Shown: positions 25,444 through 34,832 of the stretch, in pieces
Layout of the letters: each line of letters begins with the position of its first letter
How positions within the stretch are numbered: position 1 is the first letter of the stretch
Assembly: GCA_910575585.1 (NCBI GenBank)
Contig: CAJTGF010000011.1
Location: 32,737-96,736, forward strand
Length of the DNA: 64,000 bases
Reading direction: 5' to 3'
From: Clostridiaceae bacterium
Lineage (GTDB): Bacteria; Bacillota; Clostridia; Lachnospirales; Lachnospiraceae
Translations under genes and position numbers: made by a program
Notes under the pieces: model-generated
What the model saw: only the letters and a program-made list of their open reading frames with translations
Told to the model about the DNA's origin: nothing
The model's database searches: none

Positions 25444-26796
25444 CTATTTCTTAAGCTTCGGGTCCAAAGCGTCCCGAAGGCCGTCGCCAAACAAGTTAAA
25501 TGCCAGGATCATCACGCTCAATATCATAGACGGAATGATCAGGCGGTAGGTGTAGGTATACATTCCGCTGAGGGCATCCGTGGCCATGGAGCCAAGGCTG
25601 GGAAGCGGCGCGGACACGCCCACCCCAAGGTAGGACAAAAACGACTCCAAAAAAATGGCCGACGGTATCTGCAGACAGGTGGTCACCACGATCTGGCCGA
25701 TACAGTTGGGGATCAGGTGCCTGCGGATAATGCGCCCGCCGGAAGCGCCCAGGGCTCTTGCCGCCGTCACGTACTCCTGCTGCTTAAGCTGCAGTACCTG
25801 CCCGCGGATGATACGGCTCATGGTCACCCAGTAAAGCATGCCGAACGCGATAAACATAGAGATCAGGTTGGGGCCTAAAACCGCCACAAAGGATTTCACA
25901 GGCCCGGTCCCCGTATTGACATACTCGGTCAGGATCGGTTTCAGCGCCGTGGCGATCAGCAAAACAACCAGCATCTCCGGCACAGAATAGATCACCTCCA
26001 CGATCCGCTGCATCACCGCGTCCACTCTGCCGCCGCAGTACCCGGACACCGCCCCGTAGGTGGCCCCGATGCACAGCACAAGAATAGCCGCGCAGATGCC
26101 CACGCTCATGGACACCCTGGCCCCGTACATTACCCTGACCAAAATATCCCTGCCATACATATCCGTGCCGAACACGTGGGGGAACACATCCTCCCCCGCC
26201 GCCTTTTTCTCCAGCTCGGCAGTGGAATATCCAAAAAGTTTCTTCTTGATCCCCAGCTCCGCCAAAAGGGCGTCGGGATCCACCGCGTCCTCCTGTTTGG
26301 TATTCTGGGTATTGACCTTGGCCTGGGCTCTGATCTTGGCAATGTCCACATTGCTAAGCTTCTCCCCCTTGGCCTCGGCTTCGGCCTTGGCCTGCTCGAT
26401 CAGATCGTCAACGCTCATGGTGTCGGTCTGGGTCCTGGCCGCGATCTCCGCCTCCAGCCGCTTCTGGTCCTCAAGGGCATAGTGGAAAGGATGAAGATTC
26501 TCCGCCCCCTTGTTAAACTCTTCATACCCATAAGGCACCAGATATGGCCCTACAAAAGCAAACAGCACCAGAAAAATAATAACGCCCAAAGCCACCATGG
26601 CCACCGTATTCTTCTTCAGCCTGCGCCACGCGTCCTTCCAATAGGAAACGCTCTGCCGCTCCTGGATAAAATCCTCTTTCTCCGCCTTGGAAGCGCTCTC
26701 AAAATCACCGGCGTCTAGATCATCCCAGCTTAGCATCCCCTCCACATCAGGCTGCAGCGACAAAGGAAACCTCTTCATCTTCTTATCCTCCGCCAT
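25444..26796 (-). CDS. oppC: Oligopeptide ABC transporter permease OppC with large extracellular insert
   Basis: Inner-membrane permease subunit. The 450 residues contain a cytoplasmic N-terminal tail (about 1-60), a first helix near 67-88, then a charged, helical insert of about 110 residues (roughly 95-205, rich in Ala/Glu/Lys/Gln) before the conserved core (GTDMYGRDILVRVMYGARVS onward). The core carries the EAA-type loop GASGGRIIRRHLIPN. Usual OppC proteins are about 300 residues, so the insert is the odd feature. It lies on the outer face and could contact OppA or the wall. ATG at 26796 follows GGGAGGGG and the oppB stop. Confidence 0.93.
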   Translation of the reverse strand: MAEDKKMKRFPLSLQPDVEGMLSWDDLDAGDFESASKAEKEDFIQERQSVSYWKDAWRRLKKNTVAMVALGVIIFLVLFAFVGPYLVPYGYEEFNKGAENLHPFHYALEDQKRLEAEIAARTQTDTMSVDDLIEQAKAEAEAKGEKLSNVDIAKIRAQAKVNTQNTKQEDAVDPDALLAELGIKKKLFGYSTAELEKKAAGEDVFPHVFGTDMYGRDILVRVMYGARVSMSVGICAAILVLCIGATYGAVSGYCGGRVDAVMQRIVEVIYSVPEMLVVLLIATALKPILTEYVNTGTGPVKSFVAVLGPNLISMFIAFGMLYWVTMSRIIRGQVLQLKQQEYVTAARALGASGGRIIRRHLIPNCIGQIVVTTCLQIPSAIFLESFLSYLGVGVSAPLPSLGSMATDALSGMYTYTYRLIIPSMILSVMILAFNLFGDGLRDALDPKLKK

Positions 26797-26798
26797 GG

Positions 26799-27746
26799 TC
26801 ACTCCCCTCCCTTCGTCAGATTGATCCTGGGGTCGGCGATCTTATATAAGATGTCAACAACCATATTCATCAAAATAATGAAGCTGGCCAGAAACACAGT
26901 GGTCCCCATGATAACGGGATAATCCCTGTTCTGGATGGACTGGACAAAATACCGCCCAAGTCCCGGAATGGAAAACACGCTCTCCACCACAAAGCCGCCG
27001 CACAGCGTAAACGCCACCTGGGGCCCTAAATAGGTAATAACCGGAATCAGGGCATTCCTCAACGCATGCTTAAAAATGATCCGGCTGTTTTTTAATCCCT
27101 TAGCCCTGGCTGTCTTGATAAACTCCTGGTTCAAAGAGTCAAGCATGGCGGACCTGGTCTGCCTGGCCGTGTAGCACATGGGATAAAATCCCAGGGCAAA
27201 ACAAGGCAAAACATAAGTCCTCCACCCTGCCGAGGCATCGAAAATGGTGGGAAATATCTTTAAGGAAGCAATGCCGCCTGCAAAGGTCACTAAAAGGATG
27301 GACGCCACCACAAAGCTGGGCATGGAGATCCCCAGGGTACACACCACCCGAAGGACGCTGTCCGTAAGCTTTCCCCGCTTAAAAGCCGCAAGACAGCCCA
27401 AAGGCACGCCTACCAAAACGGCCCAGCACAGTGCTATGGCTCCTACTTTTGCGGAAACAGGAAACATTTCTCCGATAATGCTCAAAACCGCCCGGTTTTT
27501 CTGCATCTTTAAAGATACGCCAAAATCGCCTTTCAAAAGATTCTGCAGATACTTAAGAAGCTGGATGTGTACCGGCTTATCCATGCCGTACTTGGCATTT
27601 AAGGCTGCCAGCGTGGCCTCCGACGGCGCCTTCTCACTTAACCACGGGCTGCCCGGCACCGCGTTCATCAGAAGGAAGGTAAGGCACGTGACAAGAAAAA
27701 TGGTCACCAGCGCCATCCCAAGCCTTTTTGCTACATACTTACCCAT
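26799..27746 (-). CDS. oppB: Oligopeptide ABC transporter permease OppB
   Basis: First permease subunit and first gene of the operon. The 315 residues show six helices, the N-terminal family pattern RLGMALVTIFLVTCLTFLLM and the EAA-type loop (NSRIIFKHALRNALIPVITYLG, about 225-246). The C-terminal segment VESVFSIPGLGRYFVQS is also present. ATG at 27746 follows AAGGGTG. A good promoter lies about 115 bases upstream. Confidence 0.95.
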   Translation of the reverse strand: MGKYVAKRLGMALVTIFLVTCLTFLLMNAVPGSPWLSEKAPSEATLAALNAKYGMDKPVHIQLLKYLQNLLKGDFGVSLKMQKNRAVLSIIGEMFPVSAKVGAIALCWAVLVGVPLGCLAAFKRGKLTDSVLRVVCTLGISMPSFVVASILLVTFAGGIASLKIFPTIFDASAGWRTYVLPCFALGFYPMCYTARQTRSAMLDSLNQEFIKTARAKGLKNSRIIFKHALRNALIPVITYLGPQVAFTLCGGFVVESVFSIPGLGRYFVQSIQNRDYPVIMGTTVFLASFIILMNMVVDILYKIADPRINLTKGGE

Positions 27747-27856
27747 TATGATCACCCTTACTTTTGTTATGCTGCGTCATATGCGCAAATGATCCCGCGC
27801 CGGGTCTTTTATGCTCCCTTTACCGGTCATTTTGCCCTATAAACACGCTGTCATAT

Positions 27857-27897
27857 AGTTTAGTCATTTTTTTACCATAAGTCAAGTGTTTTTGACT
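27857..27897 (-). promoter_or_regulatory. Promoter of the opp operon with an overlapping inverted repeat
   Basis: Minus strand TTGACT (27885-27880), 17 bases, TAAACT (27862-27857). The -35 lies in the left arm of an inverted repeat, AGTCAA(N6)TTGACT at 27880-27897, that could be an operator. The 346-base divergent gap (27747-28092) holds nothing else convincing. A weak plus-strand pair (TTGGAT-16-TAATAG, ending near 28070) may serve the next gene. Confidence 0.65.
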
Positions 27898-28092
27898 ATT
27901 TTCGTCATTCCGCCGCTAACATATGTCTTTTTAGGAGAAACATACCACAAATTGCCCCATAAAACCGCCTCGGTGACCTTATTGTACCTCCCCCGCCCAA
28001 TGCCCGCAACTGATTTTCCCGCCCAGAACAAGCACCATTTTCTTGGATTGTCAATATCATAACCTAATAGAAAATCTATGCAGGAGCATTTC

Positions 28093-29094
28093 ATGAAAAA
28101 AACAGTTGCCTTTATCGCCGCTGCCGCCCTCTTCTCCTCCTCGCTCTTGGGCTGCCAGTCTCCCGGCGTCTCTTCAAAACGAACCCCTGTAACCTTAAAT
28201 GAGGTGGCCCATTCCATCTTCTACGCGCCCCAGTACGCAGCCATTGAACTGGGATACTTTGAGGACGAGGGCCTTGACCTTACTCTGGTCAACGGCGCCG
28301 GCGCCGACAAGGTTATGACCGCCCTGGTAAGCGGCGACGCGGATATCGGCTTCATGGGTTCCGAGGCCAGCATCTACACCTACGCCGGAGGAGCCGAAGA
28401 TTACGCGGTCAACTTCGCCCAGCTTACTCAGCGGGCCGGCAATTTCCTGGTGGCCAGAGAGCCTATGGAAGCTTTTTCATGGGATATGGTGAAAGGAACT
28501 AAGATTTTGGGAGGAAGGGCGGGCGGCATGCCCCAGATGGTGTTCGAATATATCTTAAAGAAAAACGGCATTGACCCAAAAACCGACTTATCCATTGACC
28601 AAAGCATCAGCTTCGGCCTGACCGCCGCCGCGTTTACAAGCAGCGACGCCCAGTTCACAGTGGAGTTTGAACCCTTTGCCACCGGCCTGGAGCTGGAGGG
28701 CAGCGGGTATGTGGTGGCCTCCCTGGGTACGGACTCCGGTTATGTCCCCTACACGGCCTACAGCGCCAAGAAAAGCTATATTGAGGCCAACCCAGAGGTT
28801 ATTCAGAAATTTACCAATGCCATCCAAAAGGGCATGGACTATGTAAATTCCCACTCGGCCCAGGAGATCGCAAAAACCATCCAGCCCCAGTTCAAGGAGA
28901 CGCCTCTGGAAAATATCACAAAGATCGTGGAGCGGTATAAGGCCCAGGATACGTGGAAAGAGGATACGGTTTTTGAGAAAGACAGCTTTGACCTGCTGCA
29001 GAACATCCTGGAGGAGGCGGGGGAACTGCCTGCCAGAGTCCCCTATGAGGATCTGGTGACCGTGGAGTTCTCCAAAAAGGCAGCCGATTCGTAA
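28093..29094 (+). CDS. SsuA/THI5-like ABC substrate-binding lipoprotein, orphan
   Basis: Predicted lipid-anchored binding protein of the NMT1/SsuA type, which bind small nitrogen or sulfur organics or thiamine precursors. The 333 residues start MKKTVAFIAAAALFSSS with lipobox LLGC (Cys20), followed by LNEVAHSIFYAPQYAAIELGYFEDEGL, the classic start of this fold. A GGDADIG-like phrase (SGDADIGFMGSEASIYTY) follows. The ATG at 28093 follows AGGAG. No permease or ATPase partner is within view. It is transcribed alone, divergent from opp. The ligand is unknown. Confidence 0.88.
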   Translation: MKKTVAFIAAAALFSSSLLGCQSPGVSSKRTPVTLNEVAHSIFYAPQYAAIELGYFEDEGLDLTLVNGAGADKVMTALVSGDADIGFMGSEASIYTYAGGAEDYAVNFAQLTQRAGNFLVAREPMEAFSWDMVKGTKILGGRAGGMPQMVFEYILKKNGIDPKTDLSIDQSISFGLTAAAFTSSDAQFTVEFEPFATGLELEGSGYVVASLGTDSGYVPYTAYSAKKSYIEANPEVIQKFTNAIQKGMDYVNSHSAQEIAKTIQPQFKETPLENITKIVERYKAQDTWKEDTVFEKDSFDLLQNILEEAGELPARVPYEDLVTVEFSKKAADS

Positions 29095-29219
29095 AGCTGC
29101 AAATTTATATGGCATTGCGGTTTTTATAATCCTTTCCCCCCGCTGTTTGGGTTATGCCGCCCAGATGGCGGAGGGAACGTCATGTTGCTGTACTAGAGCG
29201 TGTTTCCCGGCCTTGGCTA

Positions 29220-29247
29220 TGGACACCACCATAAAGTGTGGTATAAT
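29220..29247 (+). promoter_or_regulatory. Promoter of the Sel1-repeat gene
   Basis: TGGACA (29220-29225), 16 bases, TATAAT (29242-29247), about 75 bases before the start codon. The spacer contains an imperfect ACCAC...GTGTGGT dyad. Confidence 0.65.
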
Positions 29248-29323
29248 CATATTAAATAAGAAACTTTACCTATTTTTAAAATCCAGAGGCGCTTCGCCAC
29301 TGGACCGAAAGGAGATAAAAACT

Positions 29324-31588
29324 ATGTCTGAAGCACCAACCTTCCACTCCTTAGACGCCCCTTCCTGCCACCGTCACTCTGACGAAGCTTTATCCACCCA
29401 CCGGACAGTTGACGATGATACTGCCAATTCTGCCAGCCGTTTTTCCAATCCCTTCACACAGCAGCTCCGCCAGCAGGCTTTAAGCGGAGACCCCGACGCC
29501 CAGGACCAGCTGGGCGACTGCTACAAATACGGCCTTGGCATGGAGCGAGACTATGAAAAGGCAGTGGAATGGTACAAAAAAGCCGCCGATCAGGGCAACG
29601 CCGCAGCGCAGCGCAGTCTGGGCTATTGCTACAACTACGGCCACGGCGTAGCGCAGGACTTGGAAAAAGCCGTTTACTGGTATGAAAAATCCGCCTGTGG
29701 CGGAGATGTGGACGCCATGCGGAACCTGGGAAACTGCTACTACTACGCCACAGGTGTTGAACAGGACTATGAAAAAGCATTTTTCTGGTATGAGAAGGCG
29801 GCAGACCTGGGCCACCCCCACGCGCAGAACAGCCTGGGCGTGTGCTATCACACGGGACGAGGCGTTGCCAAAGATTTAAAGAAGGCTGTGGAGTGGTATC
29901 AGAAAGCCGCAGACCAGCAGGACGAGATGGCCATGTACAATCTGGCCAACTGCTATGCCGCCGGGGAAGGCGTGGAACAAAACGACGAGACAGCATTTAC
30001 CTGGTACCAGAAAGCGGCACAGTTCGATCACCTGGCGGCACAGCACAGCATGGGCATATGTCTGTATAACGGCGAGGGAACGCCTGTCTCCTACTCTGCC
30101 GCGTTCTACTGGTTTGAAAAAACGGCCAACAAAGGATACGCTCCGTCCCAGTACAGCTTAGCCTACTGCTACGAGAGAGGTCACGGCACCGACCAACCGG
30201 ATTACGCCCAAGCCGTAAAATGGTATAAAAGATCGGCTGACCAGGATTACGATATGGCCCAGTACGCTTTGGGCATCTGCTATGAAGAAGGACGGGGTGT
30301 CAAACAAGATCACCAATTGGCTGTACACTGGTATGAAAAAGCCGCCAATCTGGGCCATCCCAAGGCCCAATACGCCATGGGCTATGCCTGTGAGAATGGC
30401 CAGGGGACACAAAAGGATCTGAACCTGGCGGCCTGGTGGTACGAAAAATCCGCCCTCCAGGATTACGAAGAGGCCCAGTATAAGATGGGCGTTTTCCGCG
30501 AGCAAGGCTGGGGCCTGGAACAGGATTACAAGGAAGCCATCATCTGGTACGAGAAAGCCGCCAGCCAGGGACAGGTGGACTCCCAATACAATCTGGGGAT
30601 CTTATGCCAAAAAGGCAGAGGCATCCAAAAAGACAATGAACAGGCCGTAAAATGGTTCCGAAAAGCCGCCGGGCAAGATTACGCCGAAGCCGCCTACTGT
30701 CTCGGCTGCTGTTATGAGAGCGGGCTGGGCGTGGAGGAGGATTACGAAGAAGCTGCCCGATGGTACGAAAAAGCCGCCAATCTGGGCGACTCCGACGGCC
30801 AGTTTCGCTTTGCCCACTGCTTTGAAGCCGGCTGGGGCGTAGAACAGGACTATGAAAAAGCTGCCCAGTGGTACGAAAAAGCCGCCAAACAGGGCAATGT
30901 GGACGCCCAGTACAATTTGGCGGTCTTCTATAAAAACGGCACCTGCGTTTCCCAGGACTTCCTCACGGCGGCGAAATGGTATGAAAAAGCTGCCCATAAC
31001 GACGACGCTGACTCCCAGTATATGCTGGGCTTGTTTTTCCAGCAGGGGGCCGGCGTAAAACAGGACCCGAAGGAGGCTGTGAAATGGTTTCAGAAAGCCG
31101 CTGACCAGGGACACGTCAAAGCTCAGTACAATCTGGCAGTCTGCTACAGCTCCGGCTCCGGAACCGCCCTGGACGGCGCCCTGGCCTTAAAGTGGTATGA
31201 AGCGGCCGCCCGGCAGGGACATGCCGAAGCCCAGGATACCATGGGACGCCTGTATTTTCGGGGGGAATTTGTACCCCAGGATCTGGAAAAGGCGGCGGCA
31301 TGGTTTAAAAAGGCTGCAAAACAGGGCTGCGTCAATGCCCAGCGCAACCTGGGCTTCTGCTACGCCTACGGCCAGGGCGTAGAAAGGGATGAACAGCAGG
31401 CGGCGAAATGGTATCAGAAAGCCGCCAGCCAGGGAGATGCCAGCGCCCAGTACAACATCGGATGCTTTTACCATACGGGATTCGGCGTGGAACAAGATTC
31501 GGAGAAAGCGTTGTATTGGTTTAAAAAGGCTGCTGATCAGGGCAATGCTTATGCCCTGGAGGTGCTGCGGAAGCTGGGGATTTTGTAA
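29324..31588 (+). CDS. Sel1-like repeat (tetratricopeptide-related) protein, 19 repeats
   Basis: Long solenoid protein, 754 residues, made almost wholly of about 19 Sel1-like repeats of 36 residues from about residue 60 to the end. Each repeat follows the pattern A-x-x-x-L-G-x-C-Y-x-x-G-x-G-V-x-x-D-x-x-K-A-x-x-W-Y-x-K-A-A. The first 45 residues are Ser/His-rich and not a signal peptide, so it is probably cytoplasmic. Such proteins serve as adaptor scaffolds for other proteins; no catalytic domain is present. ATG at 29324 follows AAAGGAGAT by 7 bases; the open frame upstream is non-coding. It ends at a strong terminator and seems to be a single-gene unit. Function is unknown. Confidence 0.92.
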   Translation: MSEAPTFHSLDAPSCHRHSDEALSTHRTVDDDTANSASRFSNPFTQQLRQQALSGDPDAQDQLGDCYKYGLGMERDYEKAVEWYKKAADQGNAAAQRSLGYCYNYGHGVAQDLEKAVYWYEKSACGGDVDAMRNLGNCYYYATGVEQDYEKAFFWYEKAADLGHPHAQNSLGVCYHTGRGVAKDLKKAVEWYQKAADQQDEMAMYNLANCYAAGEGVEQNDETAFTWYQKAAQFDHLAAQHSMGICLYNGEGTPVSYSAAFYWFEKTANKGYAPSQYSLAYCYERGHGTDQPDYAQAVKWYKRSADQDYDMAQYALGICYEEGRGVKQDHQLAVHWYEKAANLGHPKAQYAMGYACENGQGTQKDLNLAAWWYEKSALQDYEEAQYKMGVFREQGWGLEQDYKEAIIWYEKAASQGQVDSQYNLGILCQKGRGIQKDNEQAVKWFRKAAGQDYAEAAYCLGCCYESGLGVEEDYEEAARWYEKAANLGDSDGQFRFAHCFEAGWGVEQDYEKAAQWYEKAAKQGNVDAQYNLAVFYKNGTCVSQDFLTAAKWYEKAAHNDDADSQYMLGLFFQQGAGVKQDPKEAVKWFQKAADQGHVKAQYNLAVCYSSGSGTALDGALALKWYEAAARQGHAEAQDTMGRLYFRGEFVPQDLEKAAAWFKKAAKQGCVNAQRNLGFCYAYGQGVERDEQQAAKWYQKAASQGDASAQYNIGCFYHTGFGVEQDSEKALYWFKKAADQGNAYALEVLRKLGIL

Positions 31589-31636
31589 AATTAGAGGTAT
31601 ACGGAGCGGTGATCAACACCGTTTTCCGGAAATTTC

Positions 31637-31686
31637 AAAAACAACCGCCTGAACCTATGGACTGGGTGCTGCAGGCGGTTGTTTTT
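31637..31686. terminator. Bidirectional terminator between the Sel1 gene and the Cys-rich gene
   Basis: Perfect 15-bp stem (31637-31651 with 31672-31686) with A-run at one end and T-run at the other, around a 20-base loop. It can stop the Sel1 transcript (plus) and the small Cys-rich gene (minus). Confidence 0.9.
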
Positions 31687-31783
31687 GGCAGGCAGATCAG
31701 CAGACGCTGCAGCCAATCTATTTTCCAACACATGCGCAACTACGACGGATTCCGATTTCGTATTGACGAAAAGGGTACTATTT

Positions 31784-31978
31784 CTATTGTGATCCCTCTC
31801 TCCCCTCACTGTCTGGTCTGTAGTCTCCAACCGCTCCTCTCTGAGTCCACCTAAACGGCGGATACCCATTCTTTTCGCACTGCGTACAGGGGCTGATCAG
31901 CGTGTGTATCAGCCCCAGCTTATATGGACATTTGCGGCAGGGTGTGGTTATTCGGCGGATTAGTTTTTTGATCATCAA
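31784..31978 (-). CDS. Small Cys-rich protein with two CxxC motifs
   Basis: A 64-residue product I do not recognise. It starts MMIKKLIRRITT and has CRKC (14-17) and CTQC (31-34), spaced as in a zinc ribbon or knuckle; the last 20 residues are polar. Support for a real gene comes from upstream DNA: a near-perfect minus-strand promoter and an AAGGGGG ribosome site 10 bases before the ATG, plus the shared terminator downstream. A 9-bp inverted repeat (31889-31897 with 31908-31916) falls between the two CxxC codon pairs. Codon evidence is limited by size. Confidence 0.6.
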   Translation of the reverse strand: MMIKKLIRRITTPCRKCPYKLGLIHTLISPCTQCEKNGYPPFRWTQRGAVGDYRPDSEGREGSQ

Positions 31979-32004
31979 TGAAAGTCCCCCTTGTTTTTAT
32001 TATC

Positions 32005-32033
32005 AGTATATCTGTAATTTGGGGGGATGTCAA
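32005..32033 (-). promoter_or_regulatory. Consensus promoter for the small Cys-rich gene
   Basis: TTGACA (32033-32028), exactly 17 bases, TATACT (32010-32005) on the minus strand, with a leader of about 20 bases to the ATG at 31978. Confidence 0.85.
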
Positions 32034-32064
32034 AGGGCGTTTAATCATTACCGATCCTTTTTTG

Positions 32065-32093
32065 TTGAACCTTCCTCCTTTCCATGATAAAAT
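32065..32093 (+). promoter_or_regulatory. Promoter of the AAA/PDDEXK gene
   Basis: TTGAAC (32065-32070), 17 bases, TAAAAT (32088-32093) on the plus strand, 42 bases before the ATG. It is divergent from the small Cys-rich gene promoter. Confidence 0.75.
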
Positions 32094-32134
32094 AAAGCCA
32101 ACAATCCTCAATCATAGTTTCAGAAGGAGGCACT

Positions 32135-33823
32135 ATGGCAAGGACCATTGGTATTGGCATTCAAAGCTTTGAACAGATCATTACAAAGCGATATTTCTAT
32201 GTAGATAAAACCGGCTTTATCAAGGACTGGTGGGAAAATGGAGACGAAGTGACCCTGATCACCCGCCCCAGACGCTTTGGCAAGACCCTGACTCTGGATA
32301 TGGCACGGCGGTTCTTCTCTGTAGAGTACGCCGAAAAAGGAGATTTGTTTAAAGGAACGGCTATCTGGAAAGAGGAAACGTACCGCCCGCTTCAGGGTAC
32401 TTATCCCGTTATCTCCCTAAGCTTTTCCGGCATAAAAGCCAGTTCTTACGAAGAATGCCGCATAGAGATCTGTAAAGCCATTACAAAACTCTACGATCAA
32501 TATTGGTTTTTGCTGGACAGCGGCTGTTTAAACAGTCGGGAACAGGAAGCGTTCCGGCAAGTCTCCATGCATATGAAAGAACACCAGGCATCCGACGCGC
32601 TGCAGGCATTATCCTTATTTCTCTCACGGTATTATAAAAAGAAGGTTTTGATCCTGTTAGACGAATACGACACACCTATGCATGAAGCCTATGTGTGGGG
32701 ATACTGGAAAGAACTGATTGGTTTTCTGCAAAAATTATTTAACTACACATTTAAAGCGAACCCCTATATGGAGCGGGCGATCATGACTGGTATTACAAGA
32801 ATTAGCAAGGAATCTATTTTCTCGGATCTGAATAACCTGGAAGTAGTCAGCACTACCTCCGAAAAATATGAGACTGTCTTTGGTTTTACTCAGCAGGAAG
32901 TATGGAACGCGCTGGAAGAATACGGAGTATCCGATCAAAAACAGGCCGTACAAGACTGGTACGACGGCTTTGCCTTTGGCAGATGCCAGGACATCTATAA
33001 TCCCTGGTCTATCCTGAACTATCTGGATAAACAACGTTTTTCGCCCTACTGGGCCAACACCAGCAGCAACCGCCTGGTGGACAAACTGATCCGGGAAGGC
33101 AGCCGGGACATAAAAGTCATCATGGAGGGCCTGTTAAGAGGAGACTCTTTAAAGACACAGATTGACGAGCAGATCGTCTTTGACCAACTGGACAGCAATA
33201 CAGACGCTGTCTGGAGTCTTCTGCTGGCCAGCGGTTATCTAAAAGTAAAAAACTGCGTCGTGGATGAAGAGTGGGGTGATGTAGAATATGAACTTGCCCT
33301 GACCAACAAAGAAGTCCGCCTAATGTTCAGGCAACTGATCAAAGGATGGTTTTCAAAATATACTCCGGCTTACAATGACTTTATCCTGGCTATGCTAGGT
33401 GACGATGTAAGGCGGATGAACCTGTACATGAATCAGGTAGCTCTGGAAACCATCAGTTTCTTTGACAGCGGGAAAAAGCCTTCTATGGCTTCCCAACCCG
33501 AGCGCTTCTACCATGGACTTGTCCTTGGATTGATGATGGATCTGTCAGACCGGTATTCTATCACCTCCAACCGTGAAAGCGGCTTTGGGCGGTATGATGT
33601 GATGATGGAACCGAAGCGCCCGCAGGATCCCGCTTTTATCCTGGAATTTAAAGTTCAGGATCCTGATTCCGGCGAACAGACATTAGAAGACACGGTCCAG
33701 GCCGCGCTAAAACAGATAAAAGAGAAAGATTACGCGGCTCATCTCACCGCAAAAGGCATCCCTATAGACAGGATCCGCAGATATGGTTTCGGGTTCCAAG
33801 GAAAGACCGTACTGATCGGGTGA
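32135..33823 (+). CDS. AAA-ATPase-like protein with C-terminal PDDEXK nuclease-like domain (DUF1703 type)
   Basis: Member of a multi-copy family common in gut Clostridia and Bacteroidetes; molecular role unknown, sometimes regarded as defence or mobile-element related. The 562 residues have an AAA-like domain with P-loop [11 protein letters not shown] at 44-54 and Walker [14 protein letters not shown] near 170. A middle helical region follows, then the PDDEXK_9-type domain at about 465-562 (RYDVMMEPK, then AFILEFKV with the D...ExK signature). AAGGAGG precedes the ATG. It ends flush against the manC stop on the other strand with no intergenic base. A C-terminal scrap of a paralogue lies at the far side of the polysaccharide locus (58865). 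Confidence 0.9.
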   Translation: MARTIGIGIQSFEQIITKRYFYVDKTGFIKDWWENGDEVTLITRPRRFGKTLTLDMARRFFSVEYAEKGDLFKGTAIWKEETYRPLQGTYPVISLSFSGIKASSYEECRIEICKAITKLYDQYWFLLDSGCLNSREQEAFRQVSMHMKEHQASDALQALSLFLSRYYKKKVLILLDEYDTPMHEAYVWGYWKELIGFLQKLFNYTFKANPYMERAIMTGITRISKESIFSDLNNLEVVSTTSEKYETVFGFTQQEVWNALEEYGVSDQKQAVQDWYDGFAFGRCQDIYNPWSILNYLDKQRFSPYWANTSSNRLVDKLIREGSRDIKVIMEGLLRGDSLKTQIDEQIVFDQLDSNTDAVWSLLLASGYLKVKNCVVDEEWGDVEYELALTNKEVRLMFRQLIKGWFSKYTPAYNDFILAMLGDDVRRMNLYMNQVALETISFFDSGKKPSMASQPERFYHGLVLGLMMDLSDRYSITSNRESGFGRYDVMMEPKRPQDPAFILEFKVQDPDSGEQTLEDTVQAALKQIKEKDYAAHLTAKGIPIDRIRRYGFGFQGKTVLIG

Positions 33824-34831
33824 TCAAAAGCCCCCCTGCCTCTTCTCCCTGATCCGGTCAACATACGGCTTAATGGCGCTGGCCTGCTCCTTATCCGAAA
33901 CCAGGATCCCGTCCGGGCTGGCGCAGATCACAACATCCTTAAGTCCCATGGCCAGCACAGGGATCCCCAGCTCATTGATGATGTGAACATTGCCGCAGCG
34001 CTCATCCATGACAGCATCTCCCACACAGTTCTCCTCCATGGACTCTGTCAGGGCGTTCCATGTACCCAGGTCCTTCCACTGCCCCAAAAACCGCATGACC
34101 TGGATCTGATCTTCATGCTCCACAACAGCATAATCAAAGCTTATGCTGGGCAACGTCTCATATTTGCCAAGAAGATCCTCATAATCTTTAAAATCCATCA
34201 GCTCATGAGCCCGATCCAAAACATAACCCAACCGGTAAGCAAACACTCCCCCGTTCCACAGGGCTCCCTGGCGGATATACTCCTCTGCCGTCTTCTTGTC
34301 CGGTTTTTCCTGAAAAGCCAAAACTCTGCTGACCTGGCCGCCATTTTCCGGAATGATATAGCCGTATTTTTCGCTGGGGCCATCCGGCTCTATCCCCATG
34401 AGCACAAGCCTGGCCTCCCCCTTTGCCGCCTGCCCTGCCAGCGATCTCAGCCCGTGAAAATACGCCTCATCCACATAAGGGTCCACCGGACACACAACCA
34501 CCGCTTCATCCCTTTTCACTCCCCGCGCGTCAGCCAGATAGGCGCTTGCCAGCGCAATGGCGGGAAACGTATCCCTGCGGCACGGTTCCACGGATATGCC
34601 CACATTCTCCCCCAGATGCTCATAAATAGACGGCGCCTGCTCTCTGCTGGTGGCGATAGTCACCTTGGCCTCCGGATCTACGGTCCGTATCTGGCGGTAA
34701 ACCCGCTGTACCATGGACTCGCGATCCCCTGATTCCGTCTTAAATACCTTAAGAAACTGTTTCGAGCGAACGTCATTGGAAAGGGGCCACAGACGTTTGC
34801 CTGAGCCCCCTGACAGCAAGATAATATTCAT
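33824..34831 (-). CDS. manC: Mannose-1-phosphate guanylyltransferase
   Basis: Makes GDP-D-mannose from mannose-1-phosphate and GTP, the donor that feeds both mannosyl transfer and Gmd. The 335 residues begin IILLSGGSGKRLWPLS (nucleotidyltransferase pyrophosphorylase loop), then KQFLKVF. EKPDKKTAEEY and the VVEHEDQIQVM segments of the family follow. It lacks the isomerase domain of bifunctional ManC/AlgA proteins. It is the last gene of the polysaccharide operon, 1 base after gmd, and meets the AAA/PDDEXK gene tail to tail. Confidence 0.93.
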   Translation of the reverse strand: MNIILLSGGSGKRLWPLSNDVRSKQFLKVFKTESGDRESMVQRVYRQIRTVDPEAKVTIATSREQAPSIYEHLGENVGISVEPCRRDTFPAIALASAYLADARGVKRDEAVVVCPVDPYVDEAYFHGLRSLAGQAAKGEARLVLMGIEPDGPSEKYGYIIPENGGQVSRVLAFQEKPDKKTAEEYIRQGALWNGGVFAYRLGYVLDRAHELMDFKDYEDLLGKYETLPSISFDYAVVEHEDQIQVMRFLGQWKDLGTWNALTESMEENCVGDAVMDERCGNVHIINELGIPVLAMGLKDVVICASPDGILVSDKEQASAIKPYVDRIREKRQGGF

Positions 34832-34832
34832 T

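Noticed and set aside
27882..28217. Minus-strand open frame of 111 codons at the divergent promoter region
   Set aside because: Overlaps the signal peptide of the SsuA-like gene and the promoter region; no ribosome site or recognisable domain.
30158..31495. Minus-strand frames across the Sel1 gene
   Set aside because: Regularly spaced shadows produced by the repeat codons; no independent signals.
31591..31869. Open frames on both strands over the Sel1 terminator
   Set aside because: They run through the terminator hairpin and have no ribosome site.
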